Part shown: in pieces, positions 9,583-20,500 of the stretch
Numbering within the stretch: position 1 is the first letter of the stretch
Layout: every line of letters starts with the position of its first letter
Position numbers and translations under genes: made by a program
Source of the DNA: Sorghum bicolor
Lineage: Eukaryota; Streptophyta; Magnoliopsida; Poales; Poaceae
Length of the DNA: 64,000 nt
Reading direction: 5' to 3'
Assembly (NCBI RefSeq): GCF_000003195.3
Contig: NC_012872.2
Location: 23,894,066-23,958,065 of the forward strand
Notes under the pieces: model-generated
What the model was told of the DNA's origin: nothing
The model's input: only the letters and a program-made list of their open reading frames with translations
The model's database searches: none

Positions 9583-10655
9583 TAAAAACCGTCGTCAGAA
9601 CCGACTGCTTGGATCGGTGGAATCTCATAATCGGCAACTTTGAGAAAATCTTTCTCCCAAACTTCTCCTGAAATGCACCTGGTCCTTTCGTAAGTATCCG
9701 CTTCTGCCGATGCGATAACATAAGAAGAATCTCCTGGGACAATCTCAATCTTGTCACCTACCCACTGAACCAAGCACTGATGCATTGTAGATGGGATACA
9801 ACAATTGGCATGAATCCAATCTCTTCCCAATAATAAGTTGTAAGCACCTTTTCCGCTGATCACGAAAAAAGTTGTCGGCAAGGTTTTGCTGCCGATGGTC
9901 AACTCTGCACATATCGCCCCCTTGACTGGAGACACGTTTCCTTCAAAGTCTTTGAGCATCATATCGGTCTTGGTCAAATCTTGATCCCCTTTCCCAAGCT
10001 TCCGATATACTGCATACGGCATAATATTAATAGCAGCTCCACCATCAACTAGGATCTTGGTCATTGGCTGCCCATCAACCCTTCCTTTGAGGAACAGAGC
10101 TTTAAGATGCTGCCTCTCGTCATCGGCAGGTTTCTCAAAGATAGCCGTCATCGGATCCAGAGCCAACTGAGCTATCTGATCAGAAAATTCCAACTCATCA
10201 TCACTGGCTGGTGCAAGAAACTCCATCGGCAACATGAAGACCATGTTGACGCCTGCCGATGGACCTTCCCTCTTAGTGTCTGACGGCTGCCGACTTCCAG
10301 AGTTCTCTCCCTTGTTTAGCTCTTCTTGCCTTTCACGTTGCAATCTCCTTTTCTGTGTCTTGGTTAATCCTCCAGGGCACCATGGAGGAAGTGGCCTTTG
10401 CCTTGCCGTCGGGCGTCGGTTCTCCCTTGACTCCTTACGATGCGTGTTAGCATCACTGCAAAATATGAATTCATCGGGAACCCGCGCATCAGCCATTCCC
10501 TCGAGCTCTTCTTGGTTCCTGGGAAAATACTGGACACGGTCACTAAGTCTATCGTGCCCACTACATCTGCCCCCCAGCCGGTCATGAACTGACACCCTTC
10601 CTCTGATCGGCCCATTAAATCGCCGTTCATCATTATGATAATGCCGATCGATCCT
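9582..10655 (-). CDS. Aspartic protease region of the Tat polyprotein
   Basis: The frame encodes a basic, linker-like N-terminus (VSVHDRLGGR near 10590), then the protease with the catalytic motif ILVDGGAAINIMP and the flap/second-lobe motif NLLLGRDWIHA. DGGA instead of DTGA is usual for Tat elements. It should cleave Gag-Pol during particle maturation. The correct frame joins that of gag near 10,655 only after a one-base shift, so the polyprotein is broken there. It ends in TAA (9584-9582), overlapping the pol ATG. Confidence 0.8.
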   Translation of the reverse strand, partial: RIDRHYHNDERRFNGPIRGRVSVHDRLGGRCSGHDRLSDRVQYFPRNQEELEGMADARVPDEFIFCSDANTHRKESRENRRPTARQRPLPPWCPGGLTKTQKRRLQRERQEELNKGENSGSRQPSDTKREGPSAGVNMVFMLPMEFLAPASDDELEFSDQIAQLALDPMTAIFEKPADDERQHLKALFLKGRVDGQPMTKILVDGGAAINIMPYAVYRKLGKGDQDLTKTDMMLKDFEGNVSPVKGAICAELTIGSKTLPTTFFVISGKGAYNLLLGRDWIHANCCIPSTMHQCLVQWVGDKIEIVPGDSSYVIASAEADTYERTRCISGEVWEKDFLKVADYEIPPIQAVGSDDGF

Positions 10656-13229
10656 ATCGTCCGATCATAACCGTTGCACTCAGGGCAGTCTCTGACAGTA
10701 GGAAGCTTGATATTTTCCTCCCAACAATGGATGAAGAATGGACAATTCCAATGATCCCTGTGCCGATTCCACTCCTGTCGGCGTCTTTCTTCTTCCCGTC
10801 GATAATCTTCCTGCTGGCGCCGATACCGATCTTCCCGTTGTTGCCATTTTTCTCGAGGCCTTCTATGAGTTATGACGATACCAGATCGAGGAAGCCTTCC
10901 TGAGCTAGTTCCTTCCTGGACCAAGCCCTTACTTCTTGCATCGGCAGTAGTAACTTGATGCTGAGGATCTACCGATGCACTCTTCTCAGCTGTCTCCGAT
11001 GTTAAGACCTTAGCCTTCCCCTTAGCATCCAACATGTTTGTCGGGAAAGGATGTTGGTCTATCTTCATCGGCTTCTGGGCTTTGGAACTGTCAAACTTGA
11101 TTCTCCCTGACTCTATAGCCGATTGCAGCTGCTGTCTGAATACTTTGCACTCGTTGGTGTCATGGGAAGTTGCATTATGCCACTTGCAATATCTCATCCT
11201 CTTCAACTCTTCTGCCGATGGGATCACATGGTTAGGTGACAGTTTGATCTGACCTTCCTGAAGTAGAAAGTCAAATATCCTATCAGCCTTAGCGGTGTCA
11301 AAAGCAAACTTCTCTGGTTCCTTCTGCCCAAAAGGACAAGACATCGGCTTCTTGTTTTTTACCCACTCTGCCAAACCGATTACTGGTTCTTCATCAGAAT
11401 CTGAGCTTGTTGCTTCATCAACAAATGACACTTTCTTATTCCATGCTCTCTTAGGCTCGAAAGGCTTGATGTCTTGATCAGAAATCCTCTGCACCAAATG
11501 ACTTAAACTTTCGAACTCCTGAGAGGCATACTTGTCCCTGATATGTGGCAACAAACCCTGGAAAGCCAAATCGGCTAGCTACCGATCATCCAGAACCAGG
11601 CTATAGCATTTATTCTTGACCTCTCGTATTCTCTGCACAAATCCCTCAACCGACTCATCATTACGTTGCCTCAACTTGACCAAGTCGGTGATCTTCTTCT
11701 CATGAACCCCCGAGAAAAAGTATTTGTGGAATTGCTTCTCTAGATCGGCCCAAGTAATTACTGAGTTGGGAGGTAATGGTATGAACCAAGTAAAGGCCGA
11801 TCCAGACAATGATGACGAAAATAGACGAACCCTCAATTCGTCCCTGTTACCAGCCTCTCCACATTGAATAATGAACCTGTTGACATGCTCCATGGTTGAC
11901 GTGTCGTCCTGTCCGGAAAACTTTGTAAAATCCGGTACCTTGTACCGATGTGGAAGCGGGATCAAATCATACGCGGGAGGATACGGTGTCCGATAAGAAT
12001 AAGTGTTGACTTTGGGTTTTATCCCAAATTGTTCCCTCATTACTTCAGCAATCTTATCGGCCCAATATGCATCGGCATCTTGCCGATGAGGCGGCTGCGG
12101 ATCTGGCACTTGGTGGCGAACCTCCATGTGTCTGTTCGGGACGTGATCTGCACGGAACATTGTATTGATCACCTGTCCTCCAATCTGCGGACCACCAAAC
12201 TGCTGTCCACCGATTGGCTGTCCTCCGAGTTGCTGTCCAAAATTCATTGGCTGGTTGGGAATCCCCTGACCTTGGAACCCGGGATAGACCTGCCCTTGCT
12301 GGAACCCTGTAGTCTGGTAACTCTGCTGGGGCGATTGTGGAAAGGCTTGCTGTCCAAGCCATCCATTATTAGCGTTCATCGGCATAGGTGCTGCCGATGA
12401 TTGGTAATTGGGTACCGTCGCTGAATTGACATACCCCGACTGGGCCATAGGCCTCTGTTGCATCAGCATTGACTCTGCCGATGCGTTGGGCATCTGGAAC
12501 ATTGAATCTTGAGGATTTCCAGTGTGAGGCCTTGCAGTAGTAGTTGTGGTATACCGAGGACTCTGGTTCACCAGCGCATTGGGAGGTGCCGATGTCATAG
12601 GAGTTTTGCCCCTCATGTCAGTTATTTGTGATGTTCCCGGCGTCAACTCTGGAGGCATACCGTAACCCCACCAGTTGGGAGGAAGAGTCAACCCTGACAT
12701 TGCCGATGCCAACATATCTGTTGTCAGTTTATGCTGCCCAACTGAAATTTGTGGGTTGGTTGCCATCGGCATAGATAGTGCACCAGTAGTCCCCGATGTA
12801 CTTGGAGGGACGGCAGATTGTGCACTTGCATTCGTCAAGGCAGCCGATGGAGCCGTGACCTCTGGTGCCGTTGGCTGATGATGGGAGGGGCCCACATAAT
12901 CTGGTGGGATTTGTCCTTCCTTGAAAGTTCTTGCCACGGCATTGAAATCCGTATTAGACAGTACACCAGCTTGGTTAATCAATGCTCGATTGATGGCATT
13001 GTCAACCATATCTTGAAGCTTGCCAGGATTGGCGTCAAAGGTAACCTGCCGTGGTGCCGGCAGTGCATCTTTCTGGACCACTTCGCCGCTCCTGTTTATG
13101 CTGAAAGACCTCAGGCATTGCTGCTTGAACTCTTCCATGGCTTGGGCAATAGCTTGCTTCTGCTCATCCTTGAGGTTGGCCTCCGTCACGGGGATGACGT
13201 TCTCTTGATCGAGGTCAGAGATCGACATG
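10656..13229 (-). pseudogene. gag: Gag polyprotein of Tat element, nonsense plus frameshift
   Basis: The ATG at 13229 starts MSISDLDQEN, about 45 bp past the 5' LTR. A Gln/Pro/Met-rich N-terminal half is followed by the capsid-type Retrotrans_gag region near 11,600-12,000 (VPDFTKFSGQDD, NRFIIQCGEAGN, ITWADLEKQFHKYFF). An in-frame TAG at 11581-11579 falls where related proteins have Gln, and the frame continues as LADLAFQGLLPHIRDKY. Further on there is a zinc-binding stretch (YCKWHNATSHDTNEC) and an Arg-rich segment. The frame shifts near 10,655 just after CPECNGYDR. Function in particle assembly is probably lost unless supplied in trans. Confidence 0.85.
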
Positions 13230-13250
13230 TTGATCTTGATCTTGAATCTG

Positions 13251-13273
13251 GTCCCACTGGGCGTGCCAAAAGA
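13251..13273 (-). other. Candidate primer binding site of copy B
   Basis: Read leftward from the 5' LTR, a two- or three-base gap is followed by TTTTGGCACGCCCAGTGGG. Position and the TGGC start fit a tRNA primer site. I could not assign the tRNA. Confidence 0.35.
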
Positions 13274-13275
13274 TG

Positions 13276-13967
13276 TGTTGATGCAAAACTGGTCTGCAAA
13301 CACAAAGGGCTAATACCCGATTCAAACGTTAAGGCGTGCCAGCCGATTTGACCTTGATATCGGCAAAGGTGATAACTCGAATACTTTAGTCCTGACAACA
13401 GCGATGCGCCCAGATGTCACGGCTAAGAGGTACTCACGCGGAACTTGAGAACACGCCGAGCTTAAGTCGACGAATTCCTAAGAACTCGTAACAAAAGGAA
13501 AAAGTATGACGAAGTCGTCGAAAAGTAAATGCTGGAATATGAGTAAAAACGTGTGTTTGATTTCTTGATTGATTATTACAAGGCCCTAGGGTCTATATTT
13601 ATACCCTGCTCAAAGAGCTACAACCAGACACGATTAGAATTCGAATTCCAAATTACACGGAATCCATATACAAAACGATGCAAATAATTAAGGAAATAAC
13701 AAAACTATCCCTCGTGACAAACCGAAACTCCTCCACATAACGACCGGCAGCTTCCAGACTCCTCCTTTGCATCATCGGCAGATCCTTTGCCATAGTCATC
13801 GGCAGACTTTCTTATCTAGCCATCGGCACCATATTACTGCCTGTGGACTTAGTCACATTCAACTTCTCCCTCATCGGCAACCATCCTCATCGGCAACCCG
13901 CTTTGTAAACATCGTACTGCCACCTTATCCTGCCATCCTAGACACGTGCCCAAAAACGGTGTCAACA
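13276..13967 (-). repeat. 5' LTR of copy B, 692 bp
   Basis: The same length as the 3' LTR at 1567-2258, with about five substitutions noted by eye (for example CTATCGG/ATATCGG near the right end). Contains the - strand TATA box at 13594-13603 that should start genomic RNA. Confidence 0.93.
13594..13603 (-). promoter_or_regulatory. TATA box of copy B 5' LTR
   Basis: TATAAATATA on the - strand, conserved with 770-779 and 1885-1894. This is the likely promoter for the full-length retroelement transcript. Confidence 0.6.
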
Positions 13968-13972
13968 TCAAC
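13968..13972. repeat. Target site duplication TCAAC, right
   Basis: Identical to 1562-1566. Confidence 0.9.
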
Positions 13973-15865
13973 TTTTAGACAAAGTTTATCACCTCTTTTA
14001 AATAAAATACGACCAGCGTATAGTCGTCTTCTCCGTTGCTCTTCGAACCTCGAATGTCGTGTCTGTTTAATGATAGCCCCGTTCTCAATCGTTCTTGCGT
14101 TGTCTCGATCGTTGCAACAAGTCGTGTCGTTTAGTGCGCTCTTTCTAAGCTTTTCTTTTGATTGTCGTTTGTTCTTAGTCGTGATTGTTGTTTGTCTGTT
14201 TGTGTTGCTTGGTTGCTACGAGTAGAAGCGTGGTTCATCAACAGTGAAGATCAGGAGCTGAGGACTGACAGTCGAAGCAGAAGTTGGAGATCAGAAGAAA
14301 GAAGCTAAAGAATTCTGAGCAGATATACACTGGGAATTAAGGCAAGTGCAGGCACCCTTTGATCATATTGTACCTATGAACTTTAAATATATTTACTTTC
14401 CATTGCATGTGTCTTAATACTGCAAACCATAAGGACTTGACTAGCCTCCTACTATATTCCTTGTATGCCTGGGTTATACATGGGTAGTATAGTGAACAGT
14501 AGATATGCTTAGTTGCTCTACTCATCTAATCTATATAATAATAAAAATAATGATCTTGCTTAATAAATTCTTCAATGATGATTAATGATTAAATGGTGAA
14601 CAATGGTCACTTCGGTGATGGAGATGTTGCGGTGCTTGCGAGCATCGTGTTATGGTTGAGGAAAGGGGGAGCGGGTACTGTTGGTGGTCCGGTTTGCCGG
14701 GCGTACCCGTCTCTGCTCTCCGTAAGGACTTAGTCAGGGAGCGGCCCCCTGGGACTTACAGTGCAGCTCCAAGCTATATGGGCTCTGGCTTGACTAATTA
14801 GCAGGACCTCCACTGGTAGGGTGTTACTTTCCGGGTAGGCGTAAGGAATGTAGCTTGGGTATTCATATTAAGAGGTCGGTCAGTTCGGGGTCCCATTGCT
14901 ATGGGCACGGCTGCCGCGCGCCCCGGCAAAAACTTACGAGTGGCATCCTATTAGTTGGACCCTGTGAAAGGTCTCGTAGTGAAACCCTGCCTGCTCACCT
15001 TGGAAGTGTTTTGGGGAGTCGCAACCCCGGGCAAATGGGAATCACGACTTGGAGTGAACGTGCACACCTCTGCAGAGTGTAAAACTGATATATCAGCCGT
15101 GCTCACGGTCACGAGCGGCCCAGACCCTCACTTGATGAGCAAATTGGAATCACATGGAACTTGGAGGCGGAACTTGGTTGAGGTTGCTACCTCGTGCTTT
15201 GGCGGAATGGCTATTCCGTGTTGGCAGGATTGCTATCCTGTGTTCTAAATTGGGATTGCTATCCCATGACCTTAATGGGGTTGCTACCCCGAGTTACTAT
15301 CTGAGGTTGCTACCTCGGTAATAATTATAATGATGATTAATAAAATTGTTAATATACTTTCATCTAATTAAGGGTTGGAATGCTTCACTCATATTTAGTA
15401 ATAGGTTGTTTTAATAAAAGAATTGTAATAAAAGTGTACCAACTAAAAAGCCCACCTGCAGTTAAACAGTGTCAGCTTTTCCTTTGATTAAGCCTTGCAT
15501 GTCATTATACTTTTCGTCTGTACTCGCTGAGTTCGACATGAACTCACCCTTGGTATTTCCCCCACACCCCCAGTGTGTAGTAAAGTGCTGCTCAGAAGAA
15601 GGATAAAGATGTCATGGAGTTTTCTAGAAGCTTATGAGAAGTGCTTGGCGTATGGAGCCCCCAGTCAACCGTCCCTGAGAAGAATGGAGCCTGAGAAGTT
15701 TTAGCTACTGTTTCCGCGTACTCTGAAGTTTGTAAGTGTTAATATAAATATGTTTTCCGCTATATATAACATTGTTTTTGATATTTCTATTCTTTGTTGT
15801 ATGTGTGGACTTCCTGGGCACACATATGACGACTCTGGTCTTATTTTAAAAGTCAGGGTGTGACA
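13973..15865 (+). repeat. 3' part of a long Gypsy LTR, target of copy B
   Basis: No gene. The segment has features I associate with very long grass Gypsy LTRs: a stretch near 14,960-15,100 with GGTCTCGTAGTGAAACCC and GATATATCAGCC, then short GGTTGCTACC repeats at 15,180-15,330, ending in GGGTGTGACA at 15865. The 5' part would lie to the left of copy B. The family name is uncertain. Confidence 0.55.
15180..15325. repeat. Degenerate GGTTGCTACC tandem array
   Basis: About six imperfect units of roughly 25-35 bp, each with (G/A)(T/G)TGCTA(C/T)C followed by a short echo such as CTATTCCGTG, CTATCCTGTG, CTATCCCATG, CTACCCCGAG and CTACCTCGG. They lie inside the long LTR and have no coding meaning. 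Confidence 0.55.
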
Positions 15866-17451
15866 ATATTCGAGAAGCGTCAGATGTAATCGCGCAGGGG
15901 CTCGTTCTTCCGGTCTCTTATCCTCTCAAGGTCGTATTTGTTTCTAGGCTGCTCACAAGTAGCAATGTAGTTATCAATGAAAGCCTATCACAATTCCTCC
16001 CACGAATCAAAAGAGTCTTGTGGGAGGCCGAGGAGCCATTGATGGCTAGCTTGGTCAAGGACGACAAGAAAATAATTTGCCAAGACGTGCTCGTCCCCTG
16101 CTACTAATAGGACTGCGATCTCGTAAAGGGTGATCCAGTTCTCAGGATTTTCCTTGCCGTCGTACTTTTTAAGCTTCTCAAGTTTAAAGTTACGGGGCCA
16201 TACGACTTGCCAAAAGTGTGAAGAGAACTGTTTTAGGCCATGGGGGCATGAGCTGCATCGTACTCAATGCGTCGCACGTTTTCGTGTACCGCTCTGTCGG
16301 TAATGCGCCTGTTGATACGCAAATGAGCATCCTTATGAGAGAGGTTCTGCTGTAGGTCTCTGTCTTCGTCCATCTCCTGATCACGTCCCGACCATGGTTG
16401 TCGCGATGGGTGTCCTTCCTGCGGTCGTTGATGGGCGAACGGCTATGACGACGCTTGCCCGGTCGAGGTGAGGCCCGGCTGCGATGTGTCTAGTCGGAGA
16501 TGGCCTCCGTGTAGGAGATGGCTTGGACCCTTTTTAGTAGAGTAGCGGTTTGTCCCATCGCAGTGATCAGATGTGCCCATATGTTGGACCGAACACCCTA
16601 ATATTATGGAGTATCTGGGAGTCGATCAAGGTTTGCCATGGTGACGGCTACATTGGCGCTTGGTGTCTTGAATACTTGCTGGTTTCCGACCATGACGAAA
16701 GCATCATCAAGGTTGTTCAGGATTAGTTGCCGCTGCTCCTCATCTACTTATTGCTGAGCGCGATCAGCGTTGCGCTGTTCGCGTTACTGTCTTTGTTCGT
16801 TGGTTTCGCCGTCAACGACTGGTTCGTCATTGCTGACGTTGAAAACCAAGTCTCCTCGTCGAGGTGGAAAGACTGGAAAGCGGGAAAAACCCGGGGGTTA
16901 TGGCGGGAGATCCAAGTCATAGTCTTCATCCTCGGGGTGTAAAACCTCGGTAGGAACAGAGCCTGTGCTTGAATTTGTACTGTTGGTCATGTCTTCTGGC
17001 AGGGGACGGATGGTGACCATATTGACGAAGTGACGGGCTGTTCGCCTGGTTTGCGGCGGTGACAAGCTCATCTTCCTGAATAGGGATCGAGTATGTCATG
17101 AAACCTGGTCAGCCGCGTTACTCAGACCATGAGGAAAATTCTCGTTTGGCGAGGCTGTCTTGAGCTTGACAGTTCGTCCCATGGAGGTCGCTGTTACCGT
17201 CAAGAACGTCCCTAGTCGTTCATGCGTGGTGACACGAGTTGGTTGATGGGAGTCAAAAGTATTCGATACCGTGCTCGATCAGGCTAGCATGAGATCAAAT
17301 CCACCAGGTTGGAGGCTACGAGAAACTTGTGGTCGACATGATCGATGGCTTCAAGAAGATCCGAATTGTCGACTCGTTTCCCCTTGTTTCGAGGAAGTGG
17401 AAGTCGAACCCTCGGAGTCATAGTGGTCGTCGTCGGTGTGATAGGGACCAT
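15866..17451 (-). pseudogene. Decayed Gypsy gag
   Basis: On the - strand the region starts near 17451 (MVPITPTTTTM) and drifts through stops and frameshifts. A conserved capsid segment is legible at 16210-15870: LEKLKKYDGKENPENWITLYEIA, then HQWLLGLPQDSFDSW. This is the Retrotrans_gag pattern of RIRE2-type elements. A further echo at 16,730-16,640 reads QLILNNLDDAFVMV and PSANVAVTMANL. The sequence is cut at 15866 by the end of the neighbouring LTR, so that LTR was inserted into this gag. Confidence 0.65.
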
Positions 17452-17529
17452 CTTTTTCGTCTAGGAAGCTGTACGCACACTCCCTACCTGGCACATCACT
17501 ATCGACAAAAGCTAGTCGGCAGTCTCCCT

Positions 17530-17965
17530 TGGGGTATACCCATGGTAGTAGTTTATCAGCACACAGGTGCGCAAGCTACAAACTTGATGGTGATGCAAGA
17601 TACAGACAAGGTTTTTATCCAGGTTCGGCCACCGTGTGGGTGTAATACCTACGTCGTGCGTCTGATTGTATTGCTGTGGATTGAATTGGGATGAGTTGAG
17701 TTGTCTATGGGGGGTCCATTGCTTCTCTCTATATAGTCCAGAGGGCAGGGTTACAAATCTGGAAACTAATCCTAGTTGGTTACAATTGCCATAGATAACA
17801 CGATATCAATTCCTATTCTAACCGACTAGAATCTTGCTTGATCTCCACGTCTTGTTTCCTTGCGCAAAACTCTGAACAGTTGGATCAAGCTTTGATTTGT
17901 CTCGTGATGGGTCAAGTCTCCTGGCCCAAGTCTACCGTAAGGGTATAGAGGTTTATACCCCCACA
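17530..17965 (-). repeat. 5' LTR of the decayed Gypsy element (approximate)
   Basis: On the - strand it starts TGTGGGGGTATAAACC at 17965 and contains a TATA-like CTATATAGAG near 17,740. The inner boundary near 17,530 is judged only from TGGGGTATACC and the onset of a leader before gag. Confidence 0.45.
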
Positions 17966-18796
17966 AACTCTAACCCTAAGGTTTGCGCATCCCTATACAC
18001 AATTTTACTCCTTACATCACCATCATGACATCTCTCCATTTTCCTCTTTGAGATCCCTTTGAAACATGTGGGCATCAGTTATCCATGAAAAAAATGAAGG
18101 AAAAGCCAAAGGGCATGGACGGGAAAATCAAAATCCCCGCCAGAAATATATATATATATATATACATATATGATCCATATTTTTAGGGCCCATATGTTTA
18201 CATTCTCTCATTCTCATCCTCAAATAAAGGGAGTCATGATACAAGGAGTAACCAAAAATATTTAGATAGGACTACCACCAAAAATTCCACACACTTGCAC
18301 ATCTCAATCAAGGTGTATGACTTGTATCTCCTCATGGTCCGGGCTTTGACTTGGCAACACAAGTGTCGTATGTACGCCCACCTTTATACATTCCCAAAGC
18401 TCCATTCTCAGCCTTAATGGTAGGTCTTGAAGGCAAACACAAATGCCTTTGGTGAGGATTTCATACACATTGAGCGATCGATAGAATCATTAGAGGAACT
18501 TATTTATTTTGAAAAAAATTATAAAACCTCCGGATTGATTGTCTATCAAGGGATGAATGAATGGTGAGTCTGTTACAACCATTCAATCTTGCAACCACCC
18601 AATAACTTGGAAAAGCTATAAGCCCCATGAGAAGTCAAGGTAAAGAGTGGATAGCATGCCAACTTATTTAAATTGCAAATGAATGCTTTGTTATAGGTAT
18701 GGTACTCTTGAATTATATCGGCATAGTAGCAACTCCTAATCAACAACCATACTTAATTATTTGCTCGAGACGAGCAAAGGTTAAGCTTGGGGGACT
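17966..18796 (+). other. Athila-like 3' internal remnant, noncoding
   Basis: No open frame of note. The right half leads into AGCTTGGGGGACT at 18785-18796, a polypurine tract of the kind that precedes Athila LTRs. A 27-bp AT microsatellite lies at 18146-18172. The left boundary with the LTR at 17965 is not resolved. Confidence 0.4.
18146..18172. repeat. AT microsatellite
   Basis: A run of alternating A and T interrupted once by a C. No function suggested. Confidence 0.8.
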
Positions 18797-19871
18797 TGTT
18801 GGCAGTCATTATAGACCAATCATAAACTGCCAACTTGATCCAAAAGGAGAAGAAGCAATCATATTATATACACACATGCATTTTATTACTAACAAGTTCC
18901 AGTTGTACCATAGTGATTATATTTTGCAGGAATTATAGTGCAACAAGTGGAAATGTGCTATACCACGAAGAAAGCGCAAAGTACCAAAAGACATATTAGA
19001 AAATGCACAATCTAAGAAAATAGACAAAGGCTCGAACAACGCATAACTAGGCCTGATCGTAACCATGGGAGAGATCCAGGCCTAGAGCCAAACCGACCAC
19101 GCGAAGGCAGTGGCCAAGGGGTGGGGCCCGTGGGGGTTAGGAGTTGTTTGCAATTATGTGAACATGGTGTTTAGGTATGTGGAAATGAGTGGATGTGCGG
19201 ATATCATTCGGGTAGAGGGGTAGGTGACAGCATAGTGACAGCTCTATCATCCTTTGCATTCCCCCATGATCAGGTATTCCGATAGGAGTTATGTAAAGTC
19301 TTTATCGGCTGGGTATCCAGCTGCGGGGATCTCCCCTCATCTCAGGCTTAGTTCTAACTCTATTTTTTGCTAGTTAGATGATCCGCTAACAGATCTATGC
19401 ATAGTTATATGTGACCCATGCCTGCTCAAGTAGATTTTTTTCTTTATTCTTTATTTATTATTTTTCTTCTATTTTATCCTTGAGGTTGATCCAATGTGTT
19501 TATTTCTCTTCAATATGTAATCAAGTTTACACCATGTTTGATCCCTTTGCCTTCCTATGGGAATTATAAATTCGACATCCTTGAATACTGACGGGTTGAA
19601 ATGCTACAGTGATAGTTTTGTCCGCTTGCAGTTATATTACTTCTTCATTCATGAACTATCGATTGACGTACCTAAGTACCATTACTTAAGATTGTAATCC
19701 TTGTGCACTTTCAAGCGTAGTGCCACAACTTTGCATATCGCAAGTAAGGATGGTTAGGAAGGCCAATCCAGCATTCCTAATTATTGTTACTAGACTGCAC
19801 TGCTAAGGCCGGCGCCCTCGAGTTGCAATGGGTTATCTCTCTGATGTAGCGATAGTTACGGTATGCCAACA
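18797..19871 (+). repeat. Athila-type LTR, 1075 bp, flanked by both PPT and PBS
   Basis: Begins TGTTGGCAGTC and ends TATGCCAACA. A polypurine tract lies directly before it. A decayed primer site directly after it reads ATTTCTAGTGCCATTGC, where the usual Athila tRNA-Asp site is TGGCGCCGTTGCC. Short blocks near the start resemble the Athila LTR at 57122 (AAGTTCCA-TTGTAC, TGCAGG-AA). Confidence 0.65.
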
Positions 19872-19878
19872 CACGACA

Positions 19879-19900
19879 TTTCTAGTGCCATTGCTAAGGA
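19879..19900 (+). other. Decayed primer binding site (tRNA-Asp type)
   Basis: TTTCTAGTGCCATTGCTAAGG matches the Athila-type site with several G-to-A and C-to-T changes, the pattern expected of methylated cytosines. Confidence 0.5.
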
Positions 19901-19945
19901 TGGATCTATGGTCTATTTTTAGTAGTGACGCTAAGAAATGCCAAC

Positions 19946-20500
19946 ATACCTATGCAACCTTGTTCAATTTTATTAGAATGTCCATGGGAATTTTATAATG
20001 ATGCTTTACACCATGGTAGACCTAATACATACACTCTCATGCATAAGGATAAGAACATTACTTGGCTGTCTTTGTCACCTATGGATATTGTTAAACATGC
20101 TAAAGAGATTAACAATAAACCCCCAATAGACATTGATAAAAATAATGGGATTAAGTTACAAGGAGGTGTTTTACTTTCTACAACTTCTGCTACTGCTGAG
20201 TTATGTGATAATCTAGATGCACTATGTTATACTATATTTTATCAACCTATTATGTCTTGTGCATTGCCTGTTGTCACTAACCTTTCGTTGGAGTTCGTTG
20301 ATAGGGAGGAGTCGAGGGCGACTCTGATTCTAGGAGGAGGGGTTGATGAGGACATCGCCAAGATGGAGTCGAGGACGACTCCAATTCAAGAAGGGGAGGA
20401 TGATGAGGACATCACCACGCTGGACACGTTGACACCATCGTCTTTCCCAAGTTGCAATTCATCTCCAACTCGGCTCCCACGTCACTCTCAGATTCAGTAG
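19946..20500 (+). pseudogene. Gypsy pol fragment: protease-to-RT linker and acidic tail
   Basis: One 191-codon frame. Its start (LECPWEFYNDALHHGRPNTYTLMHKD) is the family pattern just after the protease, where a conserved WQF/WEF box precedes HxGRxNxYT. The rest runs into a spacer with two 57-bp tandem units (near 20,308-20,421), each giving ESR-TT/ATxI-DEDI. RT itself is absent. Probably a deletion remnant of an otherwise lost Gypsy element. Confidence 0.5.

Larger units (their letters stand above)
1567..13967 (-). mobile_element. Full-length Tat-lineage Gypsy retrotransposon with antisense PMD gene (copy B)
   Basis: A 12.4-kb element bounded by two 692-bp LTRs (1567-2258 and 13276-13967) and a perfect 5-bp target duplication TCAAC (1562-1566, 13968-13972). 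Sense order on the - strand is 5' LTR, gag, protease, RT, RNase H, a second archaeal-type RNase H, integrase, 3' LTR. Two RNase H domains before integrase mark the Tat lineage. A spliced plant-mobile-domain gene is encoded on the opposite strand between integrase and the 3' LTR. About five LTR differences were seen by eye, so insertion is recent. Gag carries a nonsense codon and a frameshift, while pol is open. Copy B is probably defective but could be mobilised by relatives. Confidence 0.92.

Noticed and set aside
13767..14225. 152-codon + strand frame crossing the right LTR end of copy B
   Set aside because: It begins inside the LTR and crosses the target duplication into an unrelated repeat. 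A chance frame.
14855..15248. Two + strand frames of 75 and 97 codons
   Set aside because: They fall in long-LTR sequence with no domain similarity and are followed by short tandem repeats.
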